From NCBI GenBank assembly GCA_900546885.1, contig UREN01000061.1, positions 1-11,045 of the forward strand: a stretch of 11,045 nt of DNA, given 5' to 3'. Positions 1-7,273 of the stretch are shown one piece after another. Made by a program: the position numbers and the translations under genes. The notes beneath the pieces were generated by a model that searched no databases, was not told the origin of the DNA, and was given only the letters and a program-made list of their open reading frames with translations. The DNA comes from an uncultured Oscillospiraceae bacterium (GTDB lineage: Bacteria; Bacillota; Clostridia; Oscillospirales; Ruminococcaceae). Position 1 is the first letter of the stretch; each line of letters opens with the position of its first letter.

Positions 1-104
1 CAACTTACCTATGAGGCCCTTAAACTACTGCACTCCTTCCCAGTTCGCCGTCCAATATGTTTGACAAACCTACATTTTCTGCGGCGGCAATGCCTGGCAT
101 GTGC
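1..104. other. Left edge, no gene recognised
   Basis: This short stretch before the first promoter shows no convincing coding frame, RNA gene or terminator. A TTGACA hexamer lies at 61-66 but has no suitable -10 element at 16-18 bp. It may be the tail of an intergenic region whose other end lies outside the window. Confidence 0.4.
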
Positions 105-133
105 TTGACGAACCGTACCAAATGTTGGATAAT
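105..133 (+). promoter_or_regulatory. Promoter of the HAD phosphatase-lipase operon
   Basis: TTGACG (105-110) and GATAAT (128-133) are separated by exactly 17 bp, each matching the sigma-70/sigma-A consensus at five of six positions. The predicted start at about 140 leaves a leader of about 30 nt containing the AAAGGGGGG ribosome site (154-162) before the ATG at 172. Confidence 0.7.
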
Positions 134-171
134 AATACTGATACGATTTTTGTAAAGGGGGGTATGCGAAC

Positions 172-909
172 ATGGCATACTACCACTGTCTGTTATTCGA
201 TTTGGACGGCACCCTGCTGGATTTTGGCGCAGCGGAAGATGCGGCCATCCATGAAACACTGGCCTATTACGGCTTTGCGCAGCCGCAGGAAGCTGTGGAC
301 GCATATAAACAAATTAACAGTGCGCTTTGGGCCGCGCTGGAGCGTGGGGAAGTGCGCCAGGAAAAGCTGGTGGTGCAGCGCTTTGAAAAGCTGCTGGCCG
401 ATTTTGGCGTGCAGGGCGACGCTGTGGCCATGAATGACCATTACCTTACCCGCCTTTCAGAGCGGGCAGATGTTTACCCCGGCGCGCAGGAAGTTCTGCA
501 AGAACTGGCTGAAGTTGCCACGCTGGCCGTGGTGACCAACGGGGTAGACAGGGTGCAGGCCGGAAGGCTGCAGCGCTCTGGCCTTGCGCCGTACTTTGAC
601 GGTGTGTTTGTGTCTTCCCGCGTGGGGGCTTCGAAGCCGGCGCGCAAAATATTCGACCGGGCGCTTTCCACACTGGGGGTGGAAAACCGCGAAAAAGTGC
701 TGATGATTGGCGATTCCCTCAAGGCGGATATTGCAGGCGCACAAAATGCGGGGCTTGCCGCCTGCTGGTGCGACTATGCGGGCCGCGGCCTGCCGGAAGG
801 GACAAAGGCTACCCATGTAATTCGAAACCTGGAAGAGCTGTACCGCATCGTTATGGAGCCGGAGGAGCTGGAGCATGTTGGAAGTAAAGAAAAGCGCCAT
901 CAGGTTTGA
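172..909 (+). CDS. yjjG: YjjG-type HAD family phosphatase (pyrimidine 5'-nucleotidase-like)
   Basis: A 245-residue cytosolic HAD-superfamily hydrolase. All four HAD motifs are visible: motif I FDLDGT with nucleophile Asp10 and Asp12, motif II VVTNG (Thr122), the motif III lysine in GASKP (Lys155), and motif IV GDSLKAD (Asp181). The helical cap at about 20-95 contains the INSALW...RFEKL pattern typical of the YjjG subfamily. Known YjjG proteins dephosphorylate nucleoside monophosphates, including non-canonical pyrimidine nucleotides, so house-cleaning of the nucleotide pool is the likely role; the true substrate cannot be read from sequence. The start at 172 follows a strong AAAGGGGGG site and a promoter at 105-133. 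The last 11 codons overlap the next gene, and the tail after about residue 228 is an unconserved, charged extension. Family membership is sure, substrate is not. Confidence 0.88.
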   Translation: MAYYHCLLFDLDGTLLDFGAAEDAAIHETLAYYGFAQPQEAVDAYKQINSALWAALERGEVRQEKLVVQRFEKLLADFGVQGDAVAMNDHYLTRLSERADVYPGAQEVLQELAEVATLAVVTNGVDRVQAGRLQRSGLAPYFDGVFVSSRVGASKPARKIFDRALSTLGVENREKVLMIGDSLKADIAGAQNAGLAACWCDYAGRGLPEGTKATHVIRNLEELYRIVMEPEELEHVGSKEKRHQV

Positions 910-1810
910 TTCCGCCAGCGGTGCGGACACCGTGGCCGGGTATTTTTACGAGCAGCCGGGCACAGCGCCCCGGGCCATTGTGCAGCTTTCGCACGGCATG
1001 TGTGAATATGTGGGCCGCTATGATGATTTCGCAGGGTTTCTTGTGAAAAACGGGTACGCCGTGTGCGGAAACGACCATCTGGGCCATGGCGCCACCAGCG
1101 GAGAGAACGGTGTGGACGGATATTTTGCCGCACAGGACGGGCGCAAATATGTGCTGCAGGATTTGCACCGCATGAACAGCCTTGCCTGCAAGCGGTGGCC
1201 GGGCGTGCCGGTTATTTTGCTGGGGCACAGCATGGGCAGCTTTTTTGCCCGCCTGTATGCTGCCACTTACCCGGAGACGATTTCCGGCCTGGTGCTCAGC
1301 GGCACCGGCGGGCCAAACCCGCTGGCAGGTGTGGGCCTTGCGCTTACTTCGCTGTTAGCCAGGCTGAAGGGGCCGCAGTACCGCTCTGATTTTGTGCAGA
1401 AGCTGGCTTTTGGCGCATACCTCAGGCGCGTCGATTCGCCGGCCACGCCCTATGACTGGATCAGCCGCGACACCGATATTGTAGAACGGTATGCAAACGA
1501 TGCAAAGTGTACGTTTGTGTTCACAGTAAGCGCTTTTCACGAGCTGATGCATATGGTGCGGGACGTGAATGCAAGAGGGTTTGCGCAAAAGCTTCCGAAG
1601 GGCCTGCCCATTGCTCTGTTCTCTGGCGATATGGACCCGGTGGGCAGTTATGGCAAGGGTGTGGTGAAGGTGTACGACGCCATGCGGGCGGCGGGCATCC
1701 AGGATGTGACGCTGAAGCTGTACCGCGGCGGGCGGCACGAGATTATCAACGAGACGAACCGCGCCGAAGTGTATGAAGACATTTTGACGTGGTGCAACGG
1801 GCATGTGTGA
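875..1810 (+). CDS. Alpha/beta hydrolase, lysophospholipase/monoacylglycerol lipase type
   Basis: A 311-residue alpha/beta hydrolase of the serine aminopeptidase S33/Hydrolase_4 type. The oxyanion-loop motif SHGM lies at 39-42, the nucleophile elbow GHSMG at 117-121 (Ser119), the acid at Asp254 in GDMDPVG, and the histidine at His288 in GGRHEI, giving a complete triad in the usual order. NDHLGHGAS-like sequence (NDHLGHGAT, about 66-74) is characteristic of lysophospholipases and monoacylglycerol lipases. There is no signal peptide, so it acts in the cytosol, probably on lysophospholipids or monoacylglycerols; the substrate is inferred. The ATG at 875 lies inside the HAD gene, preceded by GGAGGAG (861-867), so the two are probably translationally coupled. 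A strong terminator follows 10 nt after the stop. Confidence 0.88.
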   Translation: MLEVKKSAIRFDSASGADTVAGYFYEQPGTAPRAIVQLSHGMCEYVGRYDDFAGFLVKNGYAVCGNDHLGHGATSGENGVDGYFAAQDGRKYVLQDLHRMNSLACKRWPGVPVILLGHSMGSFFARLYAATYPETISGLVLSGTGGPNPLAGVGLALTSLLARLKGPQYRSDFVQKLAFGAYLRRVDSPATPYDWISRDTDIVERYANDAKCTFVFTVSAFHELMHMVRDVNARGFAQKLPKGLPIALFSGDMDPVGSYGKGVVKVYDAMRAAGIQDVTLKLYRGGRHEIINETNRAEVYEDILTWCNGHV

Positions 1811-1819
1811 ACGGCAAAT

Positions 1820-1849
1820 AAAAAGCCCCGCCGGACGGCGGGGCTTTTT
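1820..1849 (+). terminator. Intrinsic terminator after the lipase gene
   Basis: An 8-bp GC stem, GCCCCGCC (1825-1832) with GGCGGGGC (1837-1844), has a GGAC tetraloop, is preceded by AAAAA and followed by TTTTT (1845-1849). The A and T runs extend the stem, so it may also work on the opposite strand. Confidence 0.93.
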
Positions 1850-1891
1850 CAGGCAAAATCTTCACGCAGCCACATATAGGAATGATGGGAT

Positions 1892-3775
1892 ATGTTATTA
1901 CAGGCAAGTGGAATTCAAAAATATTTTGGGGCTGAACTGTGCCTTGCGGATATCAGCTTTAGTGTAAATGAGCAGGACCGCATTGGTATCATTGGCCAGA
2001 ACGGCGCAGGCAAAACGACGCTTTTAAAACTGATCACCGGCGAATATGAGCCGGACGCGGGCGAGCTTAGCTTTGCCCGCGGCGTGCGCGTGGGCTATTT
2101 GGAGCAGAACGCCGCGCTTCACCCGCAGCGCACAGTATACCAAGAGATGCAGGACGCATTTGCCCCGGTGCTGGCGGCCATGCAGGAGTTGCAGCAGGTG
2201 CAGGCCCAAATGGCGCAGAGGGCAGCCCCCGCACTGGCACAGCGCCACAGCGAGCTTCAGGCCGTGATAGACGCGGCAGATGGCTACCAGATTGACACAC
2301 GCATCAAAAAAATATTGAACGGCATGGCTTTCCCGCAGGCGGAATGGGAAAAGCGGGTGGGCGTGCTTTCCGGCGGCGAGCACACGCGCCTGCGCCTTGC
2401 AAAACTGCTTTTGCAAAGCCCGGATATCCTTATTTTGGACGAGCCTACGAACCATCTGGACTTTGTCACCATGGAATGGCTGGAGGGGTATCTGAAAACA
2501 TATTCCGGCGCGGTGCTGGTGGTCAGCCATGACCGCTACTTTCTGGACGAGGTGTGCACACGCATCTTTGAGGTGGAAGACCACACACTCACCGCATATA
2601 AGGGCAATTATTCCGCCTATCTGCCGCAGAGGCAGGCGGCGGATGCCCTGCGGCAGAAACAGCACGATGCCGATGTGGAAAAGGCCAAAAAGCTGGAAGA
2701 TTATATTGCGCGCAACCTTGTGCGTGCCTCCACCACAAAAATGGCGCAAAGCCGCCGCAAACAGCTGGAAAAGCTGGAGATTACCGCCGCCCCTAAGGGC
2801 GAGCGCCAGGGCCTGAAATTCCGCTTTACGTTCGATGTCACACCTTATAACGACCTTGTAGTGGCGAAAGATATTGGCATTGCGCTGGGCGGCCGCCAGC
2901 TGGTGCAGCACTTCACCCACACGGTGCACCGCGGGGAACGCCTTGTCATCGCCGGGCCAAATGGCGCGGGCAAATCTACGCTGCTGCGCGTTCTGGACGG
3001 CAAGCTGCGCCCCACACAGGGCAGCGTGCGCTATGGCGCCGGCGCAAAGCCGTCGGTGTTCGAGCAGCAGCAGCTTCGCCGTGCGGGCACGGTGGAAAGC
3101 GTGATTTGGGATAAATATCCACAAATGACAGAGCTGGACGTGCGCAGCCACCTCGCCCGGCTGGATTTCAAGGGCGAGGATGTGTTCAAACCGTGCAGCG
3201 CCCTTTCCGGCGGCGAGCTGGCGCGGTTGCGCTTTGCCGAGATGCTGTTGGAAAAGCCAAACCTGATGTTTCTGGACGAGCCCACCAACCATCTGGATAT
3301 CTATACGCGCGAGCATTTGGGCGAGGCGCTGCGCGCCTATGAGGGCACGCTGATTCTGGTTACGCACGACCGATACCTGATGAACAGCCTGGGGTGCCCG
3401 GTGCTGTATTTAGAGAATGGCACGGCCACCCTGTATGCCAATTACGAGGCTATGATGCGCCGAGACACTTTCGCGCCGGTGAACAAAAAAGAGGAAAAGG
3501 CAGAAAAGCCCGTGTGGGGCAAAGAGCAGCGGCGCAAAAAGGCGCAGCTGCGCCAGGACATCAAAGCCGTGGAAGATGAACTGGAAGCCCTGACGTTGAA
3601 AATTATGGACCTGGAGGCCGCGGTGAATGACCCCGAGGTGCTGCGGGACCATATCCGCCTGCGGGAAGTGTGTGATGAACTGGACGATGCCCGCTTCCAT
3701 GAAACAGAGCTGGAGGCCCGCTGGGAGGCCCTGGTGGAGCAGCAGGAACAGATGGAGACGGAAGAAGGCGAGTAA
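1892..3775 (+). CDS. ABC-F family ATPase, YdiF-type (ribosome-associated)
   Basis: A 627-residue soluble protein with two tandem ATPase domains and no membrane segments, the hallmark of ABC-F proteins, which bind the ribosomal E site and help stalled translation or confer antibiotic resistance. Domain 1 has Walker A GQNGAGKTT (35-43), signature LSGGE (159-163), Walker B and DEPTNHLD (to 190), and switch His213 in SHDR. Domain 2 has GPNGAGKST (355-363), LSGGE (438-442), DEPTNHLD and THDR (to 494). The linker (about 235-310) carries the RNLVRASTTK...SRRKQLEKL pattern. A charged coiled coil (about 540-625) with a DPEVLRDH motif forms the C-terminal domain. This architecture matches Bacillus YdiF rather than the shorter resistance proteins, so housekeeping is more likely than drug resistance. 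The ribosome site (AGGA, 1878-1881) is modest, and no promoter is evident in the 42 nt after the preceding terminator. Confidence 0.93.
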   Translation: MLLQASGIQKYFGAELCLADISFSVNEQDRIGIIGQNGAGKTTLLKLITGEYEPDAGELSFARGVRVGYLEQNAALHPQRTVYQEMQDAFAPVLAAMQELQQVQAQMAQRAAPALAQRHSELQAVIDAADGYQIDTRIKKILNGMAFPQAEWEKRVGVLSGGEHTRLRLAKLLLQSPDILILDEPTNHLDFVTMEWLEGYLKTYSGAVLVVSHDRYFLDEVCTRIFEVEDHTLTAYKGNYSAYLPQRQAADALRQKQHDADVEKAKKLEDYIARNLVRASTTKMAQSRRKQLEKLEITAAPKGERQGLKFRFTFDVTPYNDLVVAKDIGIALGGRQLVQHFTHTVHRGERLVIAGPNGAGKSTLLRVLDGKLRPTQGSVRYGAGAKPSVFEQQQLRRAGTVESVIWDKYPQMTELDVRSHLARLDFKGEDVFKPCSALSGGELARLRFAEMLLEKPNLMFLDEPTNHLDIYTREHLGEALRAYEGTLILVTHDRYLMNSLGCPVLYLENGTATLYANYEAMMRRDTFAPVNKKEEKAEKPVWGKEQRRKKAQLRQDIKAVEDELEALTLKIMDLEAAVNDPEVLRDHIRLREVCDELDDARFHETELEARWEALVEQQEQMETEEGE

Positions 3776-3803
3776 AAGGGCTTTTACAATCGGAATCAAA
3801 ACG

Positions 3804-3841
3804 AAAGCCCGCAGCGGGGCCCACCCGCCTGCGGGCTTTTT
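3804..3841. terminator. Shared bidirectional terminator between convergent genes
   Basis: An 11-bp stem, AAAGCCCGCAG (3804-3814) with CTGCGGGCTTT (3829-3839), is followed by T residues on the plus strand to 3841 and, on the minus strand, by CTTTCGTTTT. It ends two bases from the stop codon of the minus-strand gene and 28 nt after the ABC-F stop, so it can serve both. The 14-nt loop contains GCGGG/CCCGC (3814-3818/3824-3828), which offers an alternative inner pairing. Confidence 0.88.
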
Positions 3842-3842
3842 G

Positions 3843-4934
3843 TTATAGCTGCGCACTGTCGGTGCTGGCATTTTGCCCCTGCCTGGCACGGTGAAGCTGC
3901 ACAAACACGGTAATTGCTACCGGCAGGCCGAACAACCCCACAAAGCCGAACAGCTTTGCACCAAGAAACATACCCATCAGTGTCACAAGCGGGTGCAGGC
4001 CAATTTGCTGGCCGACAATGCGGGGTTCCAGCATTTGGCGCACCACGCTGATGATGGCATATAAAATCAGCAGCCCGGCGCCAAGAGGCGCGTTTCCTGT
4101 AAGAAACGCACCCAGGGCCCATGGCACCAGCACGGTGCCGGTGCCCAGCACGGGGAAAATGTCCACCAAAGCAATGAAAGCTGCAAGCAAAAAGGCATAT
4201 TGTACGCGCAGCAGGGCAAGGCCTATCAGCAATTCAACAAAGGTGATGGCAAGCAGAAAAACATACGCTTTTCCGAACTTAAGCAGAACATCTACACTGC
4301 TTTCTTTGATGGCAAACAGCGTGCGGCGCGCCCTCTGCGGCAACGCCCGTGCCAAAAAGGAAGTGATAGTATAATAGTCTACCGTGCAGAAAAACGAGGA
4401 GATGACGGTGAGAAGAAAGCTCATCAGAAAGGAAGGCAGGCCGCCCGCCAGCCCTGTCACAGCGCTGAGTGCGCCCTTAGAGAGGTCCATCACAAGGCTG
4501 GATAGTGTCTGGTCTATGCTTTGTCCTGCACTGGAAATGAACCCCAGCAGCGTGGGGTTTAACGCGGTTGCAAAGCGTTCGATGGCACGCTGCACTTCAT
4601 CGAATGCAGGGGCGATATACCCGTCGTAAATGCCGGGCAAACGGGCGATGGCATCCTGCAGAAATATGACAAGGCGTGTGCCCAGCACAATCAGAAGTGT
4701 GGCGGCCAGCGTGTAAAATACGGCCAGGCAGCACACTGCCACCAGCCGGCGCGAGCGCTGTGTGGTTTGAGAAAGACGGTTGATCCATGGTTTCAACAGA
4801 AAGGCAATGCAAAACCCAAGCACAAAGGGGGCCAAAGCGGGGAGAAGATATTTTGCGCAGGCATATATTAGCCCGGCAATGATACACCAATACAATATGT
4901 GCAAAATAAACGCACGCATCTTTTCTGTCTGCAT
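3843..4934 (-). CDS. AI-2E family (UPF0118) membrane protein, YtvI-like
   Basis: A 363-residue polytopic membrane protein. Hydrophobic segments are visible at about 10-28, 32-48, 65-90, 166-184, 225-244, 246-280, 284-300 and 315-347, with a soluble stretch at 95-160 between the third and fourth, as usual for this family. Family signatures are FLLKPWINRL (45-54), DIFPVLGTGT (258-267), LEPRIVGQQIGLHP (302-315) and the conserved LFGFVGLFGLP end. Relatives are called AI-2E transporters or, in spore formers, YtvI, a sporulation membrane protein; some act as ion/proton antiporters. The substrate is therefore unknown, and a YtvI-like role fits the clostridial setting but is inference. The start is supported by AGGGAGGG on the minus strand (complement of about 4941-4948) six bases upstream; Met6 is a weaker alternative. 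It is monocistronic and convergent with the ABC-F gene. Confidence 0.88.
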   Translation of the reverse strand: MQTEKMRAFILHILYWCIIAGLIYACAKYLLPALAPFVLGFCIAFLLKPWINRLSQTTQRSRRLVAVCCLAVFYTLAATLLIVLGTRLVIFLQDAIARLPGIYDGYIAPAFDEVQRAIERFATALNPTLLGFISSAGQSIDQTLSSLVMDLSKGALSAVTGLAGGLPSFLMSFLLTVISSFFCTVDYYTITSFLARALPQRARRTLFAIKESSVDVLLKFGKAYVFLLAITFVELLIGLALLRVQYAFLLAAFIALVDIFPVLGTGTVLVPWALGAFLTGNAPLGAGLLILYAIISVVRQMLEPRIVGQQIGLHPLVTLMGMFLGAKLFGFVGLFGLPVAITVFVQLHRARQGQNASTDSAQL

Positions 4935-5086
4935 GTAAGCCCTCCCTTTGAAATTTGGCGCTGGCCGCCGCTTTTTAGTATTGCCCTGCGCAAAGAAACC
5001 AAACGTTGCAAAAAGAAAAAGAAAGTGTCAGAGGCAAAGGCCATACCGGCATGCAGGGACGGCTGTGTGCGCAGAACAGGTTTGAC

Positions 5087-5115
5087 TTGCACTGGGCAGC
5101 GCATCGGTTTACAAT
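5087..5115 (+). promoter_or_regulatory. Candidate promoter of the nuclease-thioesterase operon
   Basis: TACAAT (5110-5115) matches the -10 consensus at five of six. At 17 bp upstream lies TTGCAC (5087-5092), only three of six. A better -35, TTGACT (5082-5087), is 22 bp away, too far for ordinary sigma-A use. A start near 5122 would give a leader of about 100 nt. Confidence 0.4.
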
Positions 5116-5207
5116 AGGTACCAGTTCCCGTTTTCAATGCGGAAAGAGGCACAGTCATGCTCTGTGCAGAGAGGAAAACCGGCGCGCCGCCGCCAGGCAA
5201 CGCAAAA

Positions 5208-5214
5208 AAGGAGG
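5208..5214 (+). promoter_or_regulatory. Ribosome binding site fixing the nuclease start
   Basis: AAGGAGG ends seven bases before the ATG at 5222. This decides the start there rather than at the in-frame ATG at 5006, which lacks a ribosome site and would translate the promoter region. Confidence 0.85.
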
Positions 5215-5221
5215 CTTGCCC

Positions 5222-6394
5222 ATGGATACCCTGGTAGAACTTTATGACAAAGAACCGCTGGAAAATGTGCTGGCAGGCTGTATTTTTTGCCCCAAGCGGG
5301 TGGTGTATCTGTGTGACGAGCGCGATTCGTCTCTTCGAAAAGAGCGTGCGGTGGGGCGCTTGTTCCAAAGCCGCGGCCTGCATGTGGAAACGCGGTTCTA
5401 TTATATGAATACGGCAGACCCCGCAGCAATCGAGCACGTGCTGCTGGCCGTTGCCCGGGACTACCCAGGCTGCGTGTTCGATTTCACCGGCGGCCGGGAC
5501 CTTGTTCTGCTGATTGCGGGCCTTGTGTGCAGGGAAAAGCAGCTGCCCGGTTTTTATATCGATGCCCGGCGCGGCCGGTTTATTAACCTTGGCGGCTGTG
5601 ATGCGCTGGCGCAGCAGTTCCATATGCCGCAGTTTTGCATAGAAGACGTTCTGGCGCTTTCCGGGGCACGGCTTGCCGGGTGCGGGCACTATGGGCTGGA
5701 AGAGATAGGCCCCAAGTTTGAGCGGCAGGCAAAAGACATTTTTTCCATGGTGCTGGAGTCCCCCGCCCGGTGGGCCGCGCTGGTGCGCTGGCTGCAGGCT
5801 GCCGATGCAGAAAAAGACACCCTGCGCGTGTGTGCACAGCCGCAGCTGAAGGTGAACAGCCGGTTTACGGCGCGCTGTGAAACAGCCCTGCTTCGGCGGC
5901 TGGAAAAAACCGGCGCCTTGCAAGAGCTGGTTTTGGGAAAGGCCATCTCTTTCCGCTATGCGGACGGGCGCATGATGCGAAGCCTGCAAAACGATGGCAT
6001 TTGGCTGGAACTTTCCTGTTTTTTTGCAGCGCGTGAGGCCGGCATTTTCTGTGATGTGCGCACCAGCGTGGTGGTGGAGTGGACTGTCAGCGAAGAAAAG
6101 GAAACACCGCCTACGCGCAATGAAATTGACGTGATGTGTGTGACGGGCACAATGCCGGTGTTCATCTCGTGCAAAATGGCTTCGCCTTCGCCGCTGGCAC
6201 TTTCCGAAATTGAAGTGCTGTGCCGGCGCTTCGGCGGGGAGGCTGCGCGTGCTGTAGTGGTCACTGCGGCAGAGCCGCGCCGTGACAGCCCGGCAATCTA
6301 TCAGCGTGCAAAAGACCTTGGCATCACACTGATTGGCGGCGATGTGCTGCGCACAGGCAAGTTGGCCCAGTGCTTGCGCCGTGCCGCGAAATGA
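5222..6394 (+). CDS. Orphan CARF-like/PD-(D/E)XK nuclease, DUF1887 (Card1/Can2 family)
   Basis: A 390-residue protein with a DUF1887 layout. The N-terminal half (1-about 145) has a Rossmann-like, CARF-type pattern of hydrophobic strands and a DFTGGRD motif (87-93) where CRISPR-linked CARF nucleases have an NxTGGTK-like motif. A middle helical, winged-helix-like part (about 150-240) follows. The C-terminal part (about 250-390) shows a PD-(D/E)XK nuclease core: GIWLE (Glu263), NEIDV (Asp303) and ISCK (Lys318), all intact. Characterised members (Card1, Can2) are nucleases activated by cyclic oligoadenylate made by type III CRISPR complexes. Here no CRISPR array, Cas10 or other cas gene is visible, and the ligand-loop Lys is replaced by Arg-Asp, so it may sense a different ligand or act outside CRISPR. 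Fold assignment by motif is fairly sure; activator and target are unknown. It shares an operon with a thioesterase 21 nt downstream. Confidence 0.8.
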   Translation: MDTLVELYDKEPLENVLAGCIFCPKRVVYLCDERDSSLRKERAVGRLFQSRGLHVETRFYYMNTADPAAIEHVLLAVARDYPGCVFDFTGGRDLVLLIAGLVCREKQLPGFYIDARRGRFINLGGCDALAQQFHMPQFCIEDVLALSGARLAGCGHYGLEEIGPKFERQAKDIFSMVLESPARWAALVRWLQAADAEKDTLRVCAQPQLKVNSRFTARCETALLRRLEKTGALQELVLGKAISFRYADGRMMRSLQNDGIWLELSCFFAAREAGIFCDVRTSVVVEWTVSEEKETPPTRNEIDVMCVTGTMPVFISCKMASPSPLALSEIEVLCRRFGGEAARAVVVTAAEPRRDSPAIYQRAKDLGITLIGGDVLRTGKLAQCLRRAAK

Positions 6395-6402
6395 ATGGGA
6401 AA

Positions 6403-6407
6403 GAGGG
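6403..6407 (+). promoter_or_regulatory. Ribosome binding site deciding the thioesterase start
   Basis: GAGGG lies eight bases before the ATG at 6416. The in-frame ATG at 6395, directly after the upstream stop codon, has no purine-rich site before it, so the later start is preferred; reading from 6395 would add seven residues. Confidence 0.65.
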
Positions 6408-6415
6408 AACCGGAT

Positions 6416-7138
6416 ATGACACCAGACAAGTTTGAAGAAAATTTTATCATCCACGACCATGAAGCGGATTGCATGCGCCGCTTTACACCGGGCGCTGTGC
6501 TGCGCCGTGCGCAGCAGGTATCCACAGATCACTGTGACACCCTGGGCCTCACGGCACAGGTGTATGAGCAGACGCACACGGCTTTTCTGCTGGCAAAGCT
6601 TTCTGTTCAATGGCACCGGCAGTTGCACACCGGGGACGAGGTGCATGCCGTCACCCACCCCAGCGCCCCTCAGCGCGCCACCTATTACCGCCTAACCGAG
6701 TTTTACCATGCCCGCACGGGGGCGCTGGCCTGCACGATAGATACGCGCTGGGTGCTGGTGGATACAAACACAAAGCGCATCCTGCGCAAGGCGCCGGATG
6801 CCTTGCCTATCCCCTTCACATTACCGCCCCGCCAGGAGACGAAGCTGGAACTTCTGAAAGCGGATACTGCGCCGGTAGGGCAGGTGACTGCCGGTTTTTC
6901 GCGCTGCGATGTCAATGGGCACCTGAACAACACGCAATATGCCGATATTCTGTGCGATTATGTGCCGGCCGGGCAGATGAAAAAAAGAGATATACGCCGT
7001 CTGGTGCTTGCATACCATAGAGAAGTGCCAATGGGGCACAGTTTTGCGTTGAACCGCGGCGAAGTGGAAAATGGCTATTATTTTGTGGGAGAAAGTGATG
7101 GTGTCAAACATTTTGAAGCCAATGTGCTTTGGGAATAA
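6416..7138 (+). CDS. Acyl-ACP thioesterase (FatA/FatB family)
   Basis: A 240-residue soluble protein with two hotdog domains in tandem, the bacterial acyl-ACP thioesterase architecture (PF01643-type). The first hotdog spans about 1-130, including the family-typical helix around GAVLRRAQQVSTDHC (27-40), WHRQLHTGDEV and TRWVLVDTNTKRI (110-122). The second, from about 145, carries the catalytic pattern D165-x-N167-x-H169-x-N171 in CDVNGHLNNTQY. These enzymes hydrolyse acyl-ACP to free fatty acid in the cytosol; chain length cannot be predicted by eye. The length is normal for bacterial members. It follows the DUF1887 nuclease with a 21-nt gap and is probably cotranscribed, although no functional link between them is obvious. 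No terminator directly follows; read-through could reach the hairpin at 7438-7472. Confidence 0.88.
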   Translation: MTPDKFEENFIIHDHEADCMRRFTPGAVLRRAQQVSTDHCDTLGLTAQVYEQTHTAFLLAKLSVQWHRQLHTGDEVHAVTHPSAPQRATYYRLTEFYHARTGALACTIDTRWVLVDTNTKRILRKAPDALPIPFTLPPRQETKLELLKADTAPVGQVTAGFSRCDVNGHLNNTQYADILCDYVPAGQMKKRDIRRLVLAYHREVPMGHSFALNRGEVENGYYFVGESDGVKHFEANVLWE

Positions 7139-7273
7139 GGCCATGGCTTGCGTGGGGCAGCTTTTGGTGCCGGTGGACAGCCTTGCCTGTCTCGTTAGGG
7201 GATTGGCGTTGAAAAAAGGGCAAGATGTCGTGTTGCTTTCACAAAATCTTTACAAATTAATGACAAAATGCCC
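7139..7273. other. Non-coding stretch after the thioesterase
   Basis: No gene, terminator or convincing RNA is seen here. A 44-codon frame from the ATG at 7143 has a poorly spaced AAGG before it and is not called. The right part is AT-rich and contains the first of the TGACAAA repeats (7261-7267). Confidence 0.4.

Larger units (their letters stand above)
4935..5221. other. Divergent intergenic region with leader of the nuclease gene
   Basis: This 287-bp region separates the minus-strand membrane protein from the plus-strand nuclease gene. It holds a purine-rich tract (about 4995-5040), the candidate plus promoter at 5087-5115, a 6-bp hairpin GCACAG/CTGTGC (5149-5154/5162-5167) with a 7-nt loop, and a GC palindrome GGCGCGCC (5181-5188). 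Just before the ATG, GGCAA (5196-5200) can pair with TTGCC (5216-5220), leaving the ribosome site in the loop. No convincing minus-strand promoter was found. An open frame runs through from 5006 in frame with the nuclease but has no ribosome site. Confidence 0.5.

Noticed and set aside
61..66. TTGACA as a -35 box for the first operon
   Set aside because: No -10-like hexamer lies 16-18 bp downstream; the TTGACG/GATAAT pair at 105-133 is far better.
2024..3367. 447-codon open frame on the minus strand opposite the ABC-F gene
   Set aside because: A shadow of a gene with full Walker and signature motifs; no domains of its own.
5181..5188. GGCGCGCC palindrome as an operator
   Set aside because: Eight-base GC palindromes are expected by chance in this composition and it sits close to the ribosome site without a repeat partner.
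5006..5221. 72-residue N-terminal extension of the nuclease
   Set aside because: No ribosome site at 5006, lysine-rich unlikely sequence, and a strong AAGGAGG site directly before the ATG at 5222.
4868..6658. 596-codon open frame on the minus strand opposite the nuclease gene
   Set aside because: Composition is unlike a protein and it overlaps two well-supported plus-strand genes and a promoter region.
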